From Nocardia arthritidis NBRC 100137 (lineage in GTDB: Bacteria > Actinomycetota > Actinomycetes > Mycobacteriales > Mycobacteriaceae), in assembly GCF_001612765.1 (NCBI RefSeq), contig NZ_BDBB01000036.1, forward strand, positions 1-64,000: a DNA stretch of 64,000 bases, read 5' to 3'. The position numbers and the translations under genes were made by a program. How positions within the stretch are numbered: the stretch's first letter is position 1; each line of letters opens with the position of its first letter. The notes below the pieces were generated by a model. That model searched no databases, had not been told where the DNA came from, and saw only the letters and a list, made by a program, of their open reading frames with translations. Shown here one piece after another: positions 26,549-35,844 of this stretch.

Positions 26549-27951
26549 ACGACAATCCCACCACGGGCACCGCCCGGTTCACTGGAACGATGTTCGAGCG
26601 CGGCGACGAGGGTTACGAGAACGCTCGCGTCGGAAGGGTGTTCCACAGCCGCTACCCTCACCGATTTCCACCGGCTGTCCTGATAGCCGAGACCGAGAAC
26701 GACATCGTTGAGGGCGTCCGGCTGGCCAAGGAGCGCGGTTGGAAGGTCGGCATGAGGTCTGGCGGCCACAGCTTTCCGGTGTGGGGCGTGCGCGACGACG
26801 CACTGCTGATCGACCTCGGAGGTTATAAGGAGATCTCTTTCGATGAGGACACCGGCATTGCCAGCGTTACACCGTCGGTCCAGGGCGGCAGCGAGCTGGG
26901 TGTCTACCTCGAGCAGTTCAGACGCTTCTTTCCCGGCGGGCCGTGTCCGACCGTCGGCATCGGCGGGTTCCTACTCCAAGGGGGCATGGGGTGGAATCAT
27001 CGGGGCTGGGGCTGGGCATCAGAGCAGGTCGTGGCGATCGACGTCGTGACTGCCGATGGCAACCTTGTTCGAGCAGACGCGCATCAGAACTCTGACCTAT
27101 TCTGGGCGTCTCGCGGGGCGGGGCCCGGTTTCTGCGGGGCCATCACCCGATTCCACCTCCAGACCAGACCGCTGCCCAAGGCTCTCACCGGGACGATGCA
27201 GGTCTATCCCGTTGAGCGCTACGCCGAAATTCTCGAGTGGCTCGGCGACGCCCAGAAGGACATCGCACCCAGCGTCCACCTTGTCGCAGTCGCGATGAAC
27301 CCACAGTTCGATATCCCCGGCCACGAGGGCGGCTACGTCTTCGCAGTATGGGGACTCGCCTTCTGCGACACCAAGGAAGAGGCCGAAGCAGCGCTCGCTC
27401 CTTTGGCCAGCGCACCGTACCTCGAGCACGCGCTGATGGTGAACAACGCGCAGCCCACGACAATGAAGCGCGAGTACGAGTTCGTCGACGTCACACATCC
27501 CAAGGGCCTCCGATACCGAGTCGAGTCGGCATGGCTGGAAGGACCGTACGACGAAATCGCGGCGGCAGCACGCACGCTGGTCATGGATCGGCCCAGCAGC
27601 GAGCCGGGACATACCTTCTTCCAGTTCACCCTCCCGCACGACGGTCCCGACCAGGCGATGTCGATGCTGACAGATGTGATGGTCGGCGCCTACATCATCT
27701 ATGGCGACGAGGCGGCCGATGAGACCTACCGTCAGTGGTCGCTCGGTGCCATGAAGCCCTTGGAGCCCTTCACAAAGGGGCAGTACTGGGGCGACTCCGA
27801 CCAGGAGCATCGCAGGGTCAAATGCCTGACAGATGACGCTTGGGAGCGCCTGAAGGCGATCCGCGCCGAGCGCGATCCGGCCGGGGTCTTCGTCGACTAC
27901 CTGGCCGGTGTCGGCGGCTATCAGAACGTCAACGAGTGGGAAACGGCCTGA
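26545..27951 (+). CDS. FAD-linked oxidase, berberine-bridge-enzyme type
   Basis: A 468-residue PCMH-type flavoprotein. The first FAD domain (about 35-205) has MRSGGHSFPVWG with the His for 8-alpha-histidyl FAD, and GGPCPTVGIGGFLLQGGMGW with the Cys placed as in bicovalent enzymes. The C-terminal BBE segment is VFVDYLAGVGGYQNVN-like. Such oxidases use O2 to oxidise sugars, alkaloids or polyketides. The start ATG follows AGAGGAGAAA. It may be co-transcribed with the aldehyde dehydrogenase, but its codon style looks somewhat different. Confidence 0.85.
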   Translation: MNDNPTTGTARFTGTMFERGDEGYENARVGRVFHSRYPHRFPPAVLIAETENDIVEGVRLAKERGWKVGMRSGGHSFPVWGVRDDALLIDLGGYKEISFDEDTGIASVTPSVQGGSELGVYLEQFRRFFPGGPCPTVGIGGFLLQGGMGWNHRGWGWASEQVVAIDVVTADGNLVRADAHQNSDLFWASRGAGPGFCGAITRFHLQTRPLPKALTGTMQVYPVERYAEILEWLGDAQKDIAPSVHLVAVAMNPQFDIPGHEGGYVFAVWGLAFCDTKEEAEAALAPLASAPYLEHALMVNNAQPTTMKREYEFVDVTHPKGLRYRVESAWLEGPYDEIAAAARTLVMDRPSSEPGHTFFQFTLPHDGPDQAMSMLTDVMVGAYIIYGDEAADETYRQWSLGAMKPLEPFTKGQYWGDSDQEHRRVKCLTDDAWERLKAIRAERDPAGVFVDYLAGVGGYQNVNEWETA

Positions 27952-28007
27952 GCTCGCAGCTCCTGCCAGCGCCGTAGGTCACGACAACCTTCGTGAAAGG
28001 CAAATGA

Positions 28008-29111
28008 ATGGATCTTCGAAACAAGACAGCGGTCGTCATCGGGGGAGGAGCCGGCATCGGCAAAGCCGGTGTCCTGGCGCTCGCCCGTGCCGGCTGTGAC
28101 GTCGTCGTCGCAGATATCGACGAGGCGGCAGCCGAGGCGGTCGCGTCCGAGGTCGAACTCCTCGGTCGGCGCTCCCTCGCCGTCGCCTGCGACACCACCC
28201 GAAGGGAGGATCTCGCTGACCTGCACCGTCGGACATCCGAGAAGATGGGCCAGGCGGACATCGTGTGGAGTCACGCGGGCACGTCGGTGGCCGGTCCGCT
28301 GGAGCAGATCCCGCTCGACCGGTGGGAGCACGTGCTGGATGTCAACGCCATCGGCGTTGTCCGCACCTTTCTCGAGTTCGGTCCCGAGATGCTCGCGCGC
28401 GGCGACGGGCACATCATCATCACAGCTTCGAGCCTCGGACTGTTCCCGGAGCAAGTGCCTATAGGCGGGGCCTACACGTTGTCGAAGTCCGGTCTCATCG
28501 GACTCGCCCGCACACTGAATGCCTATCTGCGACCGCAAGGTGTCGGCGTCACTCTGCTCTGCCCCGATATCACCAACACCCGGCATACGCTCGAAGTCCC
28601 CTTGGTCGGTATCCCGACCGAGGTCTTCGAGGCAGAACTTGACGTGGACGCTATGCAGAGCCCAGACGAGGTCGCGGACGCCATGCTCGCCGGCTTGCGT
28701 GATGACACCTTCATGGTCTCGCTCACCCCGGGCGTCCGACAGAGGCTGCATGATGACATCGACCGGATGTTCGGCTCCGGGCCGGTGCCCGGCGATGAAG
28801 TCATCGTGCAGAGCGGGCGCCTCGTGATCGACGAGGAGTTGCATGACCGCGCCCGCGCCGTCATCGCGGAACTCGTTGCGAAGTCGGTCCACGACGCGGG
28901 CAATATCTCGTTCGCCGTCAGTGCTGACCTGTCCGAGCGAGGTGTCTTCCACATTTACGAGGAGTGGGCGTCGAAATCGGCCCTTGATCGACACGCGGAG
29001 TCGGAGCACGGCCGGGCATTCGTCAAGCAGCTCCCCTCGCTGGGTGTGAGGAAGCTGTCGCTTCGAATCCACCGGGTAGTGTCAAGCCAGGATGTCGCTC
29101 TCCCAGCCTGA
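28008..29111 (+). CDS. SDR oxidoreductase fused to an ABM-like monooxygenase domain
   Basis: A 367-residue protein. Residues about 1-255 are a classical short-chain dehydrogenase: VIGGGAGIGKAG (NAD(P) site), NAG-equivalent SHAGTSVAG, catalytic Ser in ITASSLG and Tyr/Lys in YTLSKSG. Residues about 265-355 form an antibiotic-biosynthesis-monooxygenase (ABM) type ferredoxin-like fold (DAGNISFAVSADLSERGVF, HIYEEWASKSALDRHAES). ABM domains are cofactor-free quinone-forming oxygenases or related dimeric proteins. The fusion suggests two consecutive steps on one substrate. ATG start with GAAAGG upstream. The ABM call rests on pattern similarity. Confidence 0.75.
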   Translation: MDLRNKTAVVIGGGAGIGKAGVLALARAGCDVVVADIDEAAAEAVASEVELLGRRSLAVACDTTRREDLADLHRRTSEKMGQADIVWSHAGTSVAGPLEQIPLDRWEHVLDVNAIGVVRTFLEFGPEMLARGDGHIIITASSLGLFPEQVPIGGAYTLSKSGLIGLARTLNAYLRPQGVGVTLLCPDITNTRHTLEVPLVGIPTEVFEAELDVDAMQSPDEVADAMLAGLRDDTFMVSLTPGVRQRLHDDIDRMFGSGPVPGDEVIVQSGRLVIDEELHDRARAVIAELVAKSVHDAGNISFAVSADLSERGVFHIYEEWASKSALDRHAESEHGRAFVKQLPSLGVRKLSLRIHRVVSSQDVALPA

Positions 29112-29166
29112 CGGCCCTGTCCGCCGCGACTGCATCCCAGTGGCGTCAGCTCACTAGGCTGGCTGG

Positions 29167-30051
29167 GTGGAATTCACAACGGATTTCGAGCGCGGTGGGT
29201 GGCTGCTGGCGCGTGTCGGCGAACGCGGGGTCGGAAGTGTCGCTGGTACCGGTTTCGAGGCTTATGCGCGGATCCTGCACCCGGTCGAGGCGACCCGCCG
29301 CGACGTCACGGTCACCGACGAGTGGGGCAATCCCGAGATCGTGGAGGAGGCGATGTGGCCGTGGGCCGAGGTCGCCGCGCGCAACGGCAGAGTGATGCAT
29401 CCGCTGGTGCAGTGGCGCAACCTCACCGACGATGAGGACGAGGCGGCGATGTCGTTCGACGACGGCTGGGAAGTCGGCCAGACTGTCGAGGGGTGGTTCG
29501 ACCCGAGCCTGCTGGCCGCGCTCACTGTCCACCTGCGCGTAGCCAGCGAGGCACCGGAAGAGGTGGCGGCTGGAGTTTGGAATGGATTCGGCGAGCTGAA
29601 CACATCCTCGGGTGCGGTGTTCGTCGCGTCTACCGACGGCGATCCGCAGAATCTCGAGCGCGAGCGAGTTCGAATCGACGCCGAGCTGGCTGCCTCTGTC
29701 GCGCCGCAGGTCAGACGGGCGGTCGAGGCAGGGCCTTTCCTGCAGTGGCCGGGACGCGACTTCATGCTGTTCGACACCAGTCTCTCCGAACTCGCCGACC
29801 CCGGCTGGGTGCATGCGGCGGGCCTGGGATGGACGACCGACTTCCCCGGAGTGACGCCCCAGCTGCTCTGGCCCGCCGACCACGCATGGGTCGTGGCCAG
29901 CGAGATCGACTTCGATTCCACGATCGTCGCCGGCTCACGGGCTCTGATCGACGCGGTTGTGGCCGACGAACGTTTCGAGGCTTTCGAGATCGCCGAGGAA
30001 TCGGATCTGAGCTGGGACGGCGACACAATCAACCCCGCGCCGAAGGACTGA
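29167..30051 (+). CDS. hypothetical protein, 294 aa
   Basis: An acidic protein of 294 residues without signal peptide or membrane segment and without a motif I can assign. Trp and Asp/Glu are frequent, and the strong GC-third-position bias supports coding. Start is GTG at 29167. It lies after the SDR-ABM gene by 55 bases and ahead of a decayed oxidoreductase fragment on the other strand. Confidence 0.6.
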   Translation: MEFTTDFERGGWLLARVGERGVGSVAGTGFEAYARILHPVEATRRDVTVTDEWGNPEIVEEAMWPWAEVAARNGRVMHPLVQWRNLTDDEDEAAMSFDDGWEVGQTVEGWFDPSLLAALTVHLRVASEAPEEVAAGVWNGFGELNTSSGAVFVASTDGDPQNLERERVRIDAELAASVAPQVRRAVEAGPFLQWPGRDFMLFDTSLSELADPGWVHAAGLGWTTDFPGVTPQLLWPADHAWVVASEIDFDSTIVAGSRALIDAVVADERFEAFEIAEESDLSWDGDTINPAPKD

Positions 30052-30427
30052 GATGTCGGCGAGAGCTCGACCGGGCGTGCGGCCGCCGACGCCGTCGAAG
30101 AACACGTCGACGGCGTCGGCGGCCAGCTCGGTCAATCGCAGATCTGATGTCGTCGCGCTTGTAATCGATGGCCGCGCCCATGCCGGGCCACGAGCGGGCG
30201 CACCGCTTCCGGGACCGCGGGCTGCTCGGCGAGTGCTCCTTCGGTTGCCAAGCGCACAGACCGTCTCAGCTTTCCGAATCGGACTGCCTCCCTCATGGCA
30301 GTGCGATCTGGTCGCGGTACACACCTGGTCGGAGTTCTTCCGGCTTCCGGAACAGCTCACCGGGAATCCGTGCACCAGCCGGCCGTGAGGTCCATCTCTA
30401 CCGCTTCCTCCGACTCGTTTCCGAGCG
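30052..30427. other. convergent intergenic region
   Basis: Between the hypothetical gene and rbsD. It holds the oxidoreductase fragment at 30054-30215; the rest shows no feature I can support. Confidence 0.4.
30054..30215 (-). pseudogene. fragment of NADP-dependent MDR oxidoreductase
   Basis: On the minus strand one frame reads GMGAAIDYKRDDIR and, after a one-base shift, LTELAADAVDVFFDGVGG. Together these match the segment of quinone-reductase/CurA-type medium-chain reductases around the NADP-binding fold (AAIDYK...VDVYFDNVGG). Only about 50 residues remain, with no start or end. Confidence 0.45.
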
Positions 30428-30814
30428 CTACAGCCAGGGCACCCCGGCCCGCAGCAACACATTGGCGTACGGCCGGGCCTCGCCGGTGCGCACCACGAAC
30501 CGGCAGGCTCCGATGCGCTGTTTGAAGTCGTCGTGGTCGATCAACTCGGCGTTGAGGTCGCTGAGCAGGGCAGCGGCCTCCGGATTAGCGTCCGCGACGT
30601 CGCGGCTGCCCCAGGCGGCTTCGACAGTTACCTCTCCCAGGATCAGCTCGAGGATCGGCTCGAACCGGGGAAGTCCGTAAGTGATGCCCAGGTCTATGAC
30701 CGGCACGCCGGCGGGTGCCGGCAGACCGGAGTCACTGACGGCGAAGAGGTCGGTATGGCGCAGCGCCGTGAGTGCGGCGAGCAATTCGGCGTGAATGAGT
30801 CCGCTGGTGCGCAA
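30428..30814 (-). CDS. rbsD: D-ribose pyranase
   Basis: A 128-residue RbsD/FucU-family protein. Key features are HTDLFAVSDSGLPAPAGVPV, DLGITYGLPRF, a DDFKQRI segment and the C-terminal RTGEARPYANVLLRAGVPW. It interconverts pyranose and furanose forms of ribose for the kinase. It is the last gene of the minus-strand sugar operon, 24 bases after rbsK, and is the best sign that ribose is the substrate. Confidence 0.88.
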   Translation of the reverse strand: MRTSGLIHAELLAALTALRHTDLFAVSDSGLPAPAGVPVIDLGITYGLPRFEPILELILGEVTVEAAWGSRDVADANPEAAALLSDLNAELIDHDDFKQRIGACRFVVRTGEARPYANVLLRAGVPWL

Positions 30815-30838
30815 AGTTCGATTCCTTGTCGAAGAGGG

Positions 30839-31783
30839 TCAGACGAGGGGCCGGGCTACGGGGATGGCCGCGAGCGCCGTGACGATCTGGTCCCCGGTGG
30901 GGTAGGAGGCGTGGGTTCCCGGTGTCTGGACGGCGAGTGCACCGGCCGCGGTGGCGTACGCCACGGCGCCACCGAGCGGCATTCCATCGGCGAGTGCGAC
31001 GGCCAGCGCGCCGACGAAGGCATCACCCGCACCGGTGGAATCCACCGCATTCACCTGTGGCGCAGCCTGATATCCCCCGGAAACCAGCACCGGCGCATCG
31101 CAGCGGTGCGCCCACACCGCCCCGGCGGCCCCCAATGTGGCGACGACGGACTCCACCCCCCGCAGGCACAGCGTACGGGCCACGTGGAATGCCTGCTCGG
31201 GTGTCCGCGCGGTGGTTCCCGTCAGCGCCGACAGCTCGGATTCGTTGACGATCAGCGGATGGCAGCGGCGCAGCAGCTCATCCGGCAGCGCCGTCGCCGG
31301 AGCGGCATTCAGGACGAACCGCCGCGCCCGCCGCGCGGCCCATTCGACCACGTTGGGTGGCACTTCCAACTGCGCGACGACGACTTCGGCCGACCGCAGC
31401 AAGTCGGCCTCGGCCCTGGTATCGAGTTCGGATTCGGATTCCCAGCCGAAGTTTGCACCGGGATCGACCACGATCTGGTTCTCGCCGTCGGCGACGGTGA
31501 TATAGGCGGTTCCGGTCCGCGCGTCCTGCACCTCGCGCAGTGCAGTGAGCTCGACACCGAACTCGCGCAACGCTTTCCGAAGTCCGGGATCGGCATCACG
31601 GCCGATTCTGGCAATGAATTCGACCCGGCCGCCCGCTCGAGCCGCCGCTACGGCCTGGTTGGAACCCTTGCCGCCCAAGTTGGTTCGCGAGCGCAGTGCC
31701 AGCACGGTTTCGCCGGGCCGCGGCAGCTGTTGCACCTCACAGACGATGTCCTGGTTGACCGAGCCGAGGACGACAACCGTCAC
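30839..31783 (-). CDS. rbsK: ribokinase
   Basis: A 314-residue PfkB-family kinase. The N-terminal VVVLGSVNQDIVCEV and GGKGSNQAVAAARAGG are ribokinase signatures, and the C-terminal NAVDSTGAGDAFVGALAVAL holds the catalytic Asp and anion hole. It phosphorylates ribose at O5. Its start overlaps the stop of the ATPase gene by four bases. Confidence 0.9.
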   Translation of the reverse strand: MTVVVLGSVNQDIVCEVQQLPRPGETVLALRSRTNLGGKGSNQAVAAARAGGRVEFIARIGRDADPGLRKALREFGVELTALREVQDARTGTAYITVADGENQIVVDPGANFGWESESELDTRAEADLLRSAEVVVAQLEVPPNVVEWAARRARRFVLNAAPATALPDELLRRCHPLIVNESELSALTGTTARTPEQAFHVARTLCLRGVESVVATLGAAGAVWAHRCDAPVLVSGGYQAAPQVNAVDSTGAGDAFVGALAVALADGMPLGGAVAYATAAGALAVQTPGTHASYPTGDQIVTALAAIPVARPLV

Positions 31784-32550
31784 GACTCGGCTCCGTCCGG
31801 GGTGATCTCCAGATTGCCGGGTGCGGCACCGGTGATCAAAGCGACCAGCCGGTCGCCGTCCACTTCGGCGATCCGATGTGCCGCAACGGATCTGCCGCGT
31901 CGCAGGACCACGACGTTGTCGCAGATCCGCATGACCTGTGCCAGATCGTGGCTGATGATCAATACGGTGATCCCCCGCTCGCGCAGGCCGCGCACCAACT
32001 TCTCCACCGCGGCGGTCTCCCGTACGCCCAGCGCGGCGGTCGGCTCGTCCATGATCACCATGGATTTGCCCCAGGCCACCGCACGGGCGATGGCGATGCT
32101 CTGGCGTTGTCCACCGCTCATCCGGCGCACGGTGGTGCGCACCGAGGGCACATCGACATCCAGATCGCGCAGGATCTCACCGCTGCGGACGATCATCGTC
32201 CGTCGGTTGACGATGCCGAGCGGGTATACCAGCTCGCGGTTGAGAAAGAGGTTCTGCCATACGGCCAGATCGTCGATGAGTGCGAGATCCTGATACACGG
32301 TCTCGATGCCCATCTTGCGGGCATCCTCCGGTGAGCGCAGGCGCACCGGTTCGCCCTTGAACAGGATCTGCCCGGTATCCGGTGTCTGCACGCCGGTCAG
32401 GCAGCGCACCAATGTCGACTTGCCCGCGCCGTTATCGCCGACCAGTGCGGTGACCTCACCCTCCGGGATCGTCAGCGAGACCCCGGCCAGCGCACGCACC
32501 GAGTCGAAGGACTTGGTGAGCACGCGCGCCTCCAGCAATGGAATCGTCAT
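31780..32550 (-). CDS. sugar ABC transporter ATP-binding protein (single ABC domain)
   Basis: A 256-residue ATPase with Walker A GDNGAGKSTLV, signature MSGGQRQSIAIARA and Walker B MVIMDEPTAALG. E. coli RbsA is about 500 residues with two ABC domains; this protein has one, like the FrcA ATPases of rhizobial fructose/ribose/mannose importers. Nothing suggests truncation: start and end are clean and it fits the operon. It energises the permease encoded upstream. Confidence 0.88.
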   Translation of the reverse strand: MTIPLLEARVLTKSFDSVRALAGVSLTIPEGEVTALVGDNGAGKSTLVRCLTGVQTPDTGQILFKGEPVRLRSPEDARKMGIETVYQDLALIDDLAVWQNLFLNRELVYPLGIVNRRTMIVRSGEILRDLDVDVPSVRTTVRRMSGGQRQSIAIARAVAWGKSMVIMDEPTAALGVRETAAVEKLVRGLRERGITVLIISHDLAQVMRICDNVVVLRRGRSVAAHRIAEVDGDRLVALITGAAPGNLEITPDGAES

Positions 32551-32559
32551 GTTCTTGGT

Positions 32560-33528
32560 CTACTTTCGGAAGCGGGCGATCCCGGCGGCCAGCAGCAGCA
32601 CCGCGCCGACGGCGACGGGCTGGTAGTACTGCGAGATGCCGAGAATGGTGAACCCGTTGATCAGCGAGGTGAACAGCACCGCACCGCAGACGGTGCCCAG
32701 CACCGACGCCTTCCCGCCGGACAGTGACGAACCGCCGAGCACCACCGCGGCGATCGAGCTCAGCAGGTAGGTGGTCTGGAGCGACGGATCCGCACCGCCG
32801 TTGCGGGCAACCAGCATGACACCGGCTATGCCGCAAAGTAATCCGGACATGGCGTAGGCGAACAGCCGGATCCGGTTCACCGAAATGCCGGTGTCGCGCG
32901 CGGCCTCCAGTCGTCCGCCGGTGGCGAGCAAGTGGGTGCCGATGCGGGTGCGGAAGACGATGCCCGCCACGACCAGTGCGGCGACCAGCGCCAGCAGCCA
33001 GAACCAGCGCACCGGTCCGATGCCGTCGAGTGCGAGCCGTTGCAGGAAGGGGGAACTCACAGCCTGGGTATTGCCGTGCGTGAGCAGCAGGGTGATGCCG
33101 TTGAGCACGCTCAGCATGCCGAGTGTGACTACGAAATCGGTCATATGCAGTCGGCCGACCAGCACGCCGTTGACGATGCCGACCACCAGTCCGGCGAGGA
33201 TCGCCGTCCCGATGGCGACCGCCATCGGGTAGCCGTGGCTGGCCAGATACCCCAGAACGGCTGCCGCCCATGGCAGATTGGCGCCGACCGACAGATCGAT
33301 GCCGCCGACGGTGATCGCGAACTGCTGACCGAGCGCGAGCACAGTGAGGATGGTCGAGGCGACGAGCAGATCGCCGATATTGTCCGCCGTCAGGAAGTTC
33401 GGGGTGGCGATGAAGAACGCCAACCACAGCACGACCAGGGCTAGCGGTGCTGCGAATTCGGCGATCTTGGCGAGGATCTCCGTGTGCCCCTCACGCGCGC
33501 GGAGTTCTTCGGTTGCCTCTGCGGTCAC
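32560..33528 (-). CDS. sugar ABC transporter permease (RbsC/FrcC type)
   Basis: A 322-residue membrane protein with eight to ten hydrophobic segments and the family stretches GQQFAITVGGIDLSVGANLP and VVLGGSSLSGGKASVLGT. It forms the channel of a CUT2-type sugar importer. Its ATG overlaps the stop of the binding-protein gene. Confidence 0.9.
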   Translation of the reverse strand: MTAEATEELRAREGHTEILAKIAEFAAPLALVVLWLAFFIATPNFLTADNIGDLLVASTILTVLALGQQFAITVGGIDLSVGANLPWAAAVLGYLASHGYPMAVAIGTAILAGLVVGIVNGVLVGRLHMTDFVVTLGMLSVLNGITLLLTHGNTQAVSSPFLQRLALDGIGPVRWFWLLALVAALVVAGIVFRTRIGTHLLATGGRLEAARDTGISVNRIRLFAYAMSGLLCGIAGVMLVARNGGADPSLQTTYLLSSIAAVVLGGSSLSGGKASVLGTVCGAVLFTSLINGFTILGISQYYQPVAVGAVLLLAAGIARFRK

Positions 33529-34544
33529 TTGTTCAACAGCCCTTCCACCGGGTTGTCGAAGGCGACGATCGGACGCGGGAACGCCGCGATCTGCTGGTCG
33601 ACATTGTCCTTGCCGATGAAGGCGATGGGGGAGACCACGCGCTCGGGCAGCTTCTTGCCCTGGTGTTCGGCTAGGCAGCTCTGCACCGCGAGTTGTCCTT
33701 CGGCATACGGGTATTGGGTCACCGTGCCGGTCAGCGTGCCCGCCTTGACGGCGTCGAGGGCGGCTTGGATGCCGTCGACGGAGATCACCTTGATCTGGCC
33801 GGTCCGGCCCGCGTTCTTGATGGCCTGTGCCGCGCCGAGGCCCATCGTGTCATTGGCTGCGAAGACACCCGTGATATCCGGATGCGCCTTCAGAATCGCC
33901 TCGGTGACCTGCAGGCCCTTGTCCTGTTCGTAGTCGGCGGGCGCCTTCTGCACGATCTCCAGCTTGCCCGCGACGGCATCGGTGAAGCCCCGGTCGCGGT
34001 TGATGCCGTTCTGCTCGCCCGCGATGCCCTGCAGGATGGCGACCTTGCCGGTGCCGCCGAGTGCCTCGAGCATCTTCTGCCCGGCGATGCGGCCCGCATC
34101 GAGATTGTCCGAGCCGATGAAGCTCGCATACGACACCCCGGCCTGCGCGGAGGCCTTCGCATCGATCTGGGTGTCGAGATCGAGGATAGGAATGTTCTTG
34201 CGCGCCAACGGCGTCAGCGGGGTGATCACATTCGTGGCATTGACCGGCACCACGCCGAAGCAATCGTAGCCCTGCGCGGCCAGGGTGGAGATCTGGGCGT
34301 TCTCACCGTCGGCGTCGGTCTCGGACTGTCCGGCCTGCACCGTGACTTTCACCCCGAGCCTCTGTCCCTCCGCGAGGGCACCGTCACGCAATGCCGCCCA
34401 ATAGGGGTTGGTGAAGTTCCGGGTGACGATCGCGATCTTGAAATCGCCATCGCTCCCGTCCTGCCCACCGCGACCGCAGGCAGCGGCGGCAAGCGCGCCG
34501 ATGAGGACAAGCGGCGCCATTGCACGCCTGAATCGAGCATTCAT
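33525..34544 (-). CDS. sugar-binding lipoprotein of the ABC importer (RbsB type)
   Basis: A 339-residue periplasmic-binding-family protein. It begins with a signal peptide ending in a lipobox-like LAAAAC, so it is anchored outside the membrane. FAANDTMGLGAAQAIKNAGR and KVISVDGIQAALDAV are typical of the ribose-binding protein group. It is the first gene of the operon; the two LacI-type operators at 34572-34601 are 28 bases upstream of its start. Confidence 0.88.
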   Translation of the reverse strand: MNARFRRAMAPLVLIGALAAAACGRGGQDGSDGDFKIAIVTRNFTNPYWAALRDGALAEGQRLGVKVTVQAGQSETDADGENAQISTLAAQGYDCFGVVPVNATNVITPLTPLARKNIPILDLDTQIDAKASAQAGVSYASFIGSDNLDAGRIAGQKMLEALGGTGKVAILQGIAGEQNGINRDRGFTDAVAGKLEIVQKAPADYEQDKGLQVTEAILKAHPDITGVFAANDTMGLGAAQAIKNAGRTGQIKVISVDGIQAALDAVKAGTLTGTVTQYPYAEGQLAVQSCLAEHQGKKLPERVVSPIAFIGKDNVDQQIAAFPRPIVAFDNPVEGLLNK

Positions 34545-34571
34545 CGTCAGTTCGACCTATCCATCTCAGGT

Positions 34572-34601
34572 ATCAACTCGTGTTGATCAACGCGAGTTGA
34601 T
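34572..34601. promoter_or_regulatory. two overlapping LacI-type operators
   Basis: Two 16-bp palindromes, ATCAACTCGTGTTGAT (34572-34587) and ATCAACGCGAGTTGAT (34586-34601), share two bases. Each has TCAAC-N4-GTTGA with a central CG, the shape of LacI-family operators. They lie between the divergent binding-protein and LacI genes, so the regulator probably controls both directions. Confidence 0.8.
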
Positions 34602-34686
34602 GAGTAGTGTGTGACCCGAGTCACCGGCTGTCAAGTCACTTGCGCGGAGTGCTTGGATGGACGGTCGGAGCAAGGAGAGATTTCCG

Positions 34687-35691
34687 ATGGCAGTTACACG
34701 AGCCGACGTGGCACGGCTGGCCGGTACGTCACCGGCGCTGGTGAGCTATGTGCTCAACGGCGGACCGCGGCAGGTCGCGCCCGCGACCAAGGCCCGGATC
34801 GAGGCGGCCATTGCCGAACTCGGCTACCGGCCCAATATGTCCGCGCGCAGCCTGCGCATGAACCGCGGACATGCGCTGGGCATGGTAATTCCGGACGGCG
34901 CAAACCCGTTCTTCGCCGAACTGTCCGCGGTGATCGAGGCGGCTGCCTTCGCGCGGGGGTATCCGCTGTTCGTTGGCAATGCCGCCGGTGACGAAGATCG
35001 CGAACGCGCCTATGTGCGCACCTTCATCGACCGCAGAGTCGAAGGGCTGCTTGCGATTTCGTCGTCGTGGAAGACCGGCATCGCCGACGCCTGTGCGGAG
35101 GCGGGCATGGTTTTGGTGGCACTGGACCGCGTCATCGACCCGGCGCGTTGCGCGCACGTCATGTGCGATTCGGTCGCAGGCGCAGAACAAGCCGTCGCCC
35201 ATCTCATCGGACACGGCCACCGCGAAATCGCTTGCCTGAGCGGCCCGCACGTGTCCACTGCCGAGGACCGCGTGCAGGGCTATCGAAATGCTCTGGCGGC
35301 CGCAGGACTTGCCGAAGGACGTATCGTTCGCACGGATTTCGGCGGTGCTGCGGGCTACCGCGCACTGGCCGACCTTATGGCCGATTCACGCCGCCCCACG
35401 GCGGTTTTCGTGACCAGCGACCTGCAGGCAATGGGTATGCTCCGCGCCGCCTACGATGCCGGGCTGCGAGTCCCCGACGACCTCGCGGTGGTCGCCTTCG
35501 ACGGAATCGAATACTCCCGCTACACCCGCCCGGGCCTGACCACGATGGCCCAGCCCACCCGTCTCATGGGCGAGACCGCGATTGATCTGCTGTTACGACA
35601 GCTCGAAGAACACATGCCCCGCCCCGGAGTGGTAAATCTCGAAGCAGTACTTCACACCCGGGGTTCATGCGGTTGTCCCGACGAATTCTGA
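34687..35691 (+). CDS. LacI-family transcriptional regulator
   Basis: A 334-residue repressor with a LacI helix-turn-helix (TRADVARLAGTSPALVSYVL) and hinge (YRPNMSARSLR), followed by a sugar-binding PBP fold. Start ATG 34687 follows AAGGAGAGATTTCC. It is divergent from the ribose-type ABC operon with the tandem palindromes in between, and by family would be released by the sugar or its phosphate. Confidence 0.9.
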   Translation: MAVTRADVARLAGTSPALVSYVLNGGPRQVAPATKARIEAAIAELGYRPNMSARSLRMNRGHALGMVIPDGANPFFAELSAVIEAAAFARGYPLFVGNAAGDEDRERAYVRTFIDRRVEGLLAISSSWKTGIADACAEAGMVLVALDRVIDPARCAHVMCDSVAGAEQAVAHLIGHGHREIACLSGPHVSTAEDRVQGYRNALAAAGLAEGRIVRTDFGGAAGYRALADLMADSRRPTAVFVTSDLQAMGMLRAAYDAGLRVPDDLAVVAFDGIEYSRYTRPGLTTMAQPTRLMGETAIDLLLRQLEEHMPRPGVVNLEAVLHTRGSCGCPDEF

Positions 35692-35711
35692 GGGCTACTG
35701 GTCGACGGTGA

Positions 35712-35732
35712 GATCCTCGGCTTCCAAGGATC
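35712..35732. terminator. hairpin between convergent genes
   Basis: Imperfect nine-base arms GATCCTCGG and CCAAGGATC with a three-base loop, 20 bases after the LacI gene stop and before the convergent monooxygenase gene end. No U tract. Confidence 0.3.
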
Positions 35733-35844
35733 GCGGCGGGAACCGTCGGGGTTAGGCCCAATACCTGTTCGCGCGGCTGGGGCGTGTGACTGGCCGGTAG
35801 GGCTTGGTAGTGCCGAGGCACTGCTGGACCCCCGAAACTTTTGC

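Noticed and set aside
30533..32293. 586-residue plus-strand open frame
   Set aside because: Antisense to rbsD, rbsK and the ABC ATPase gene, which are all clear.
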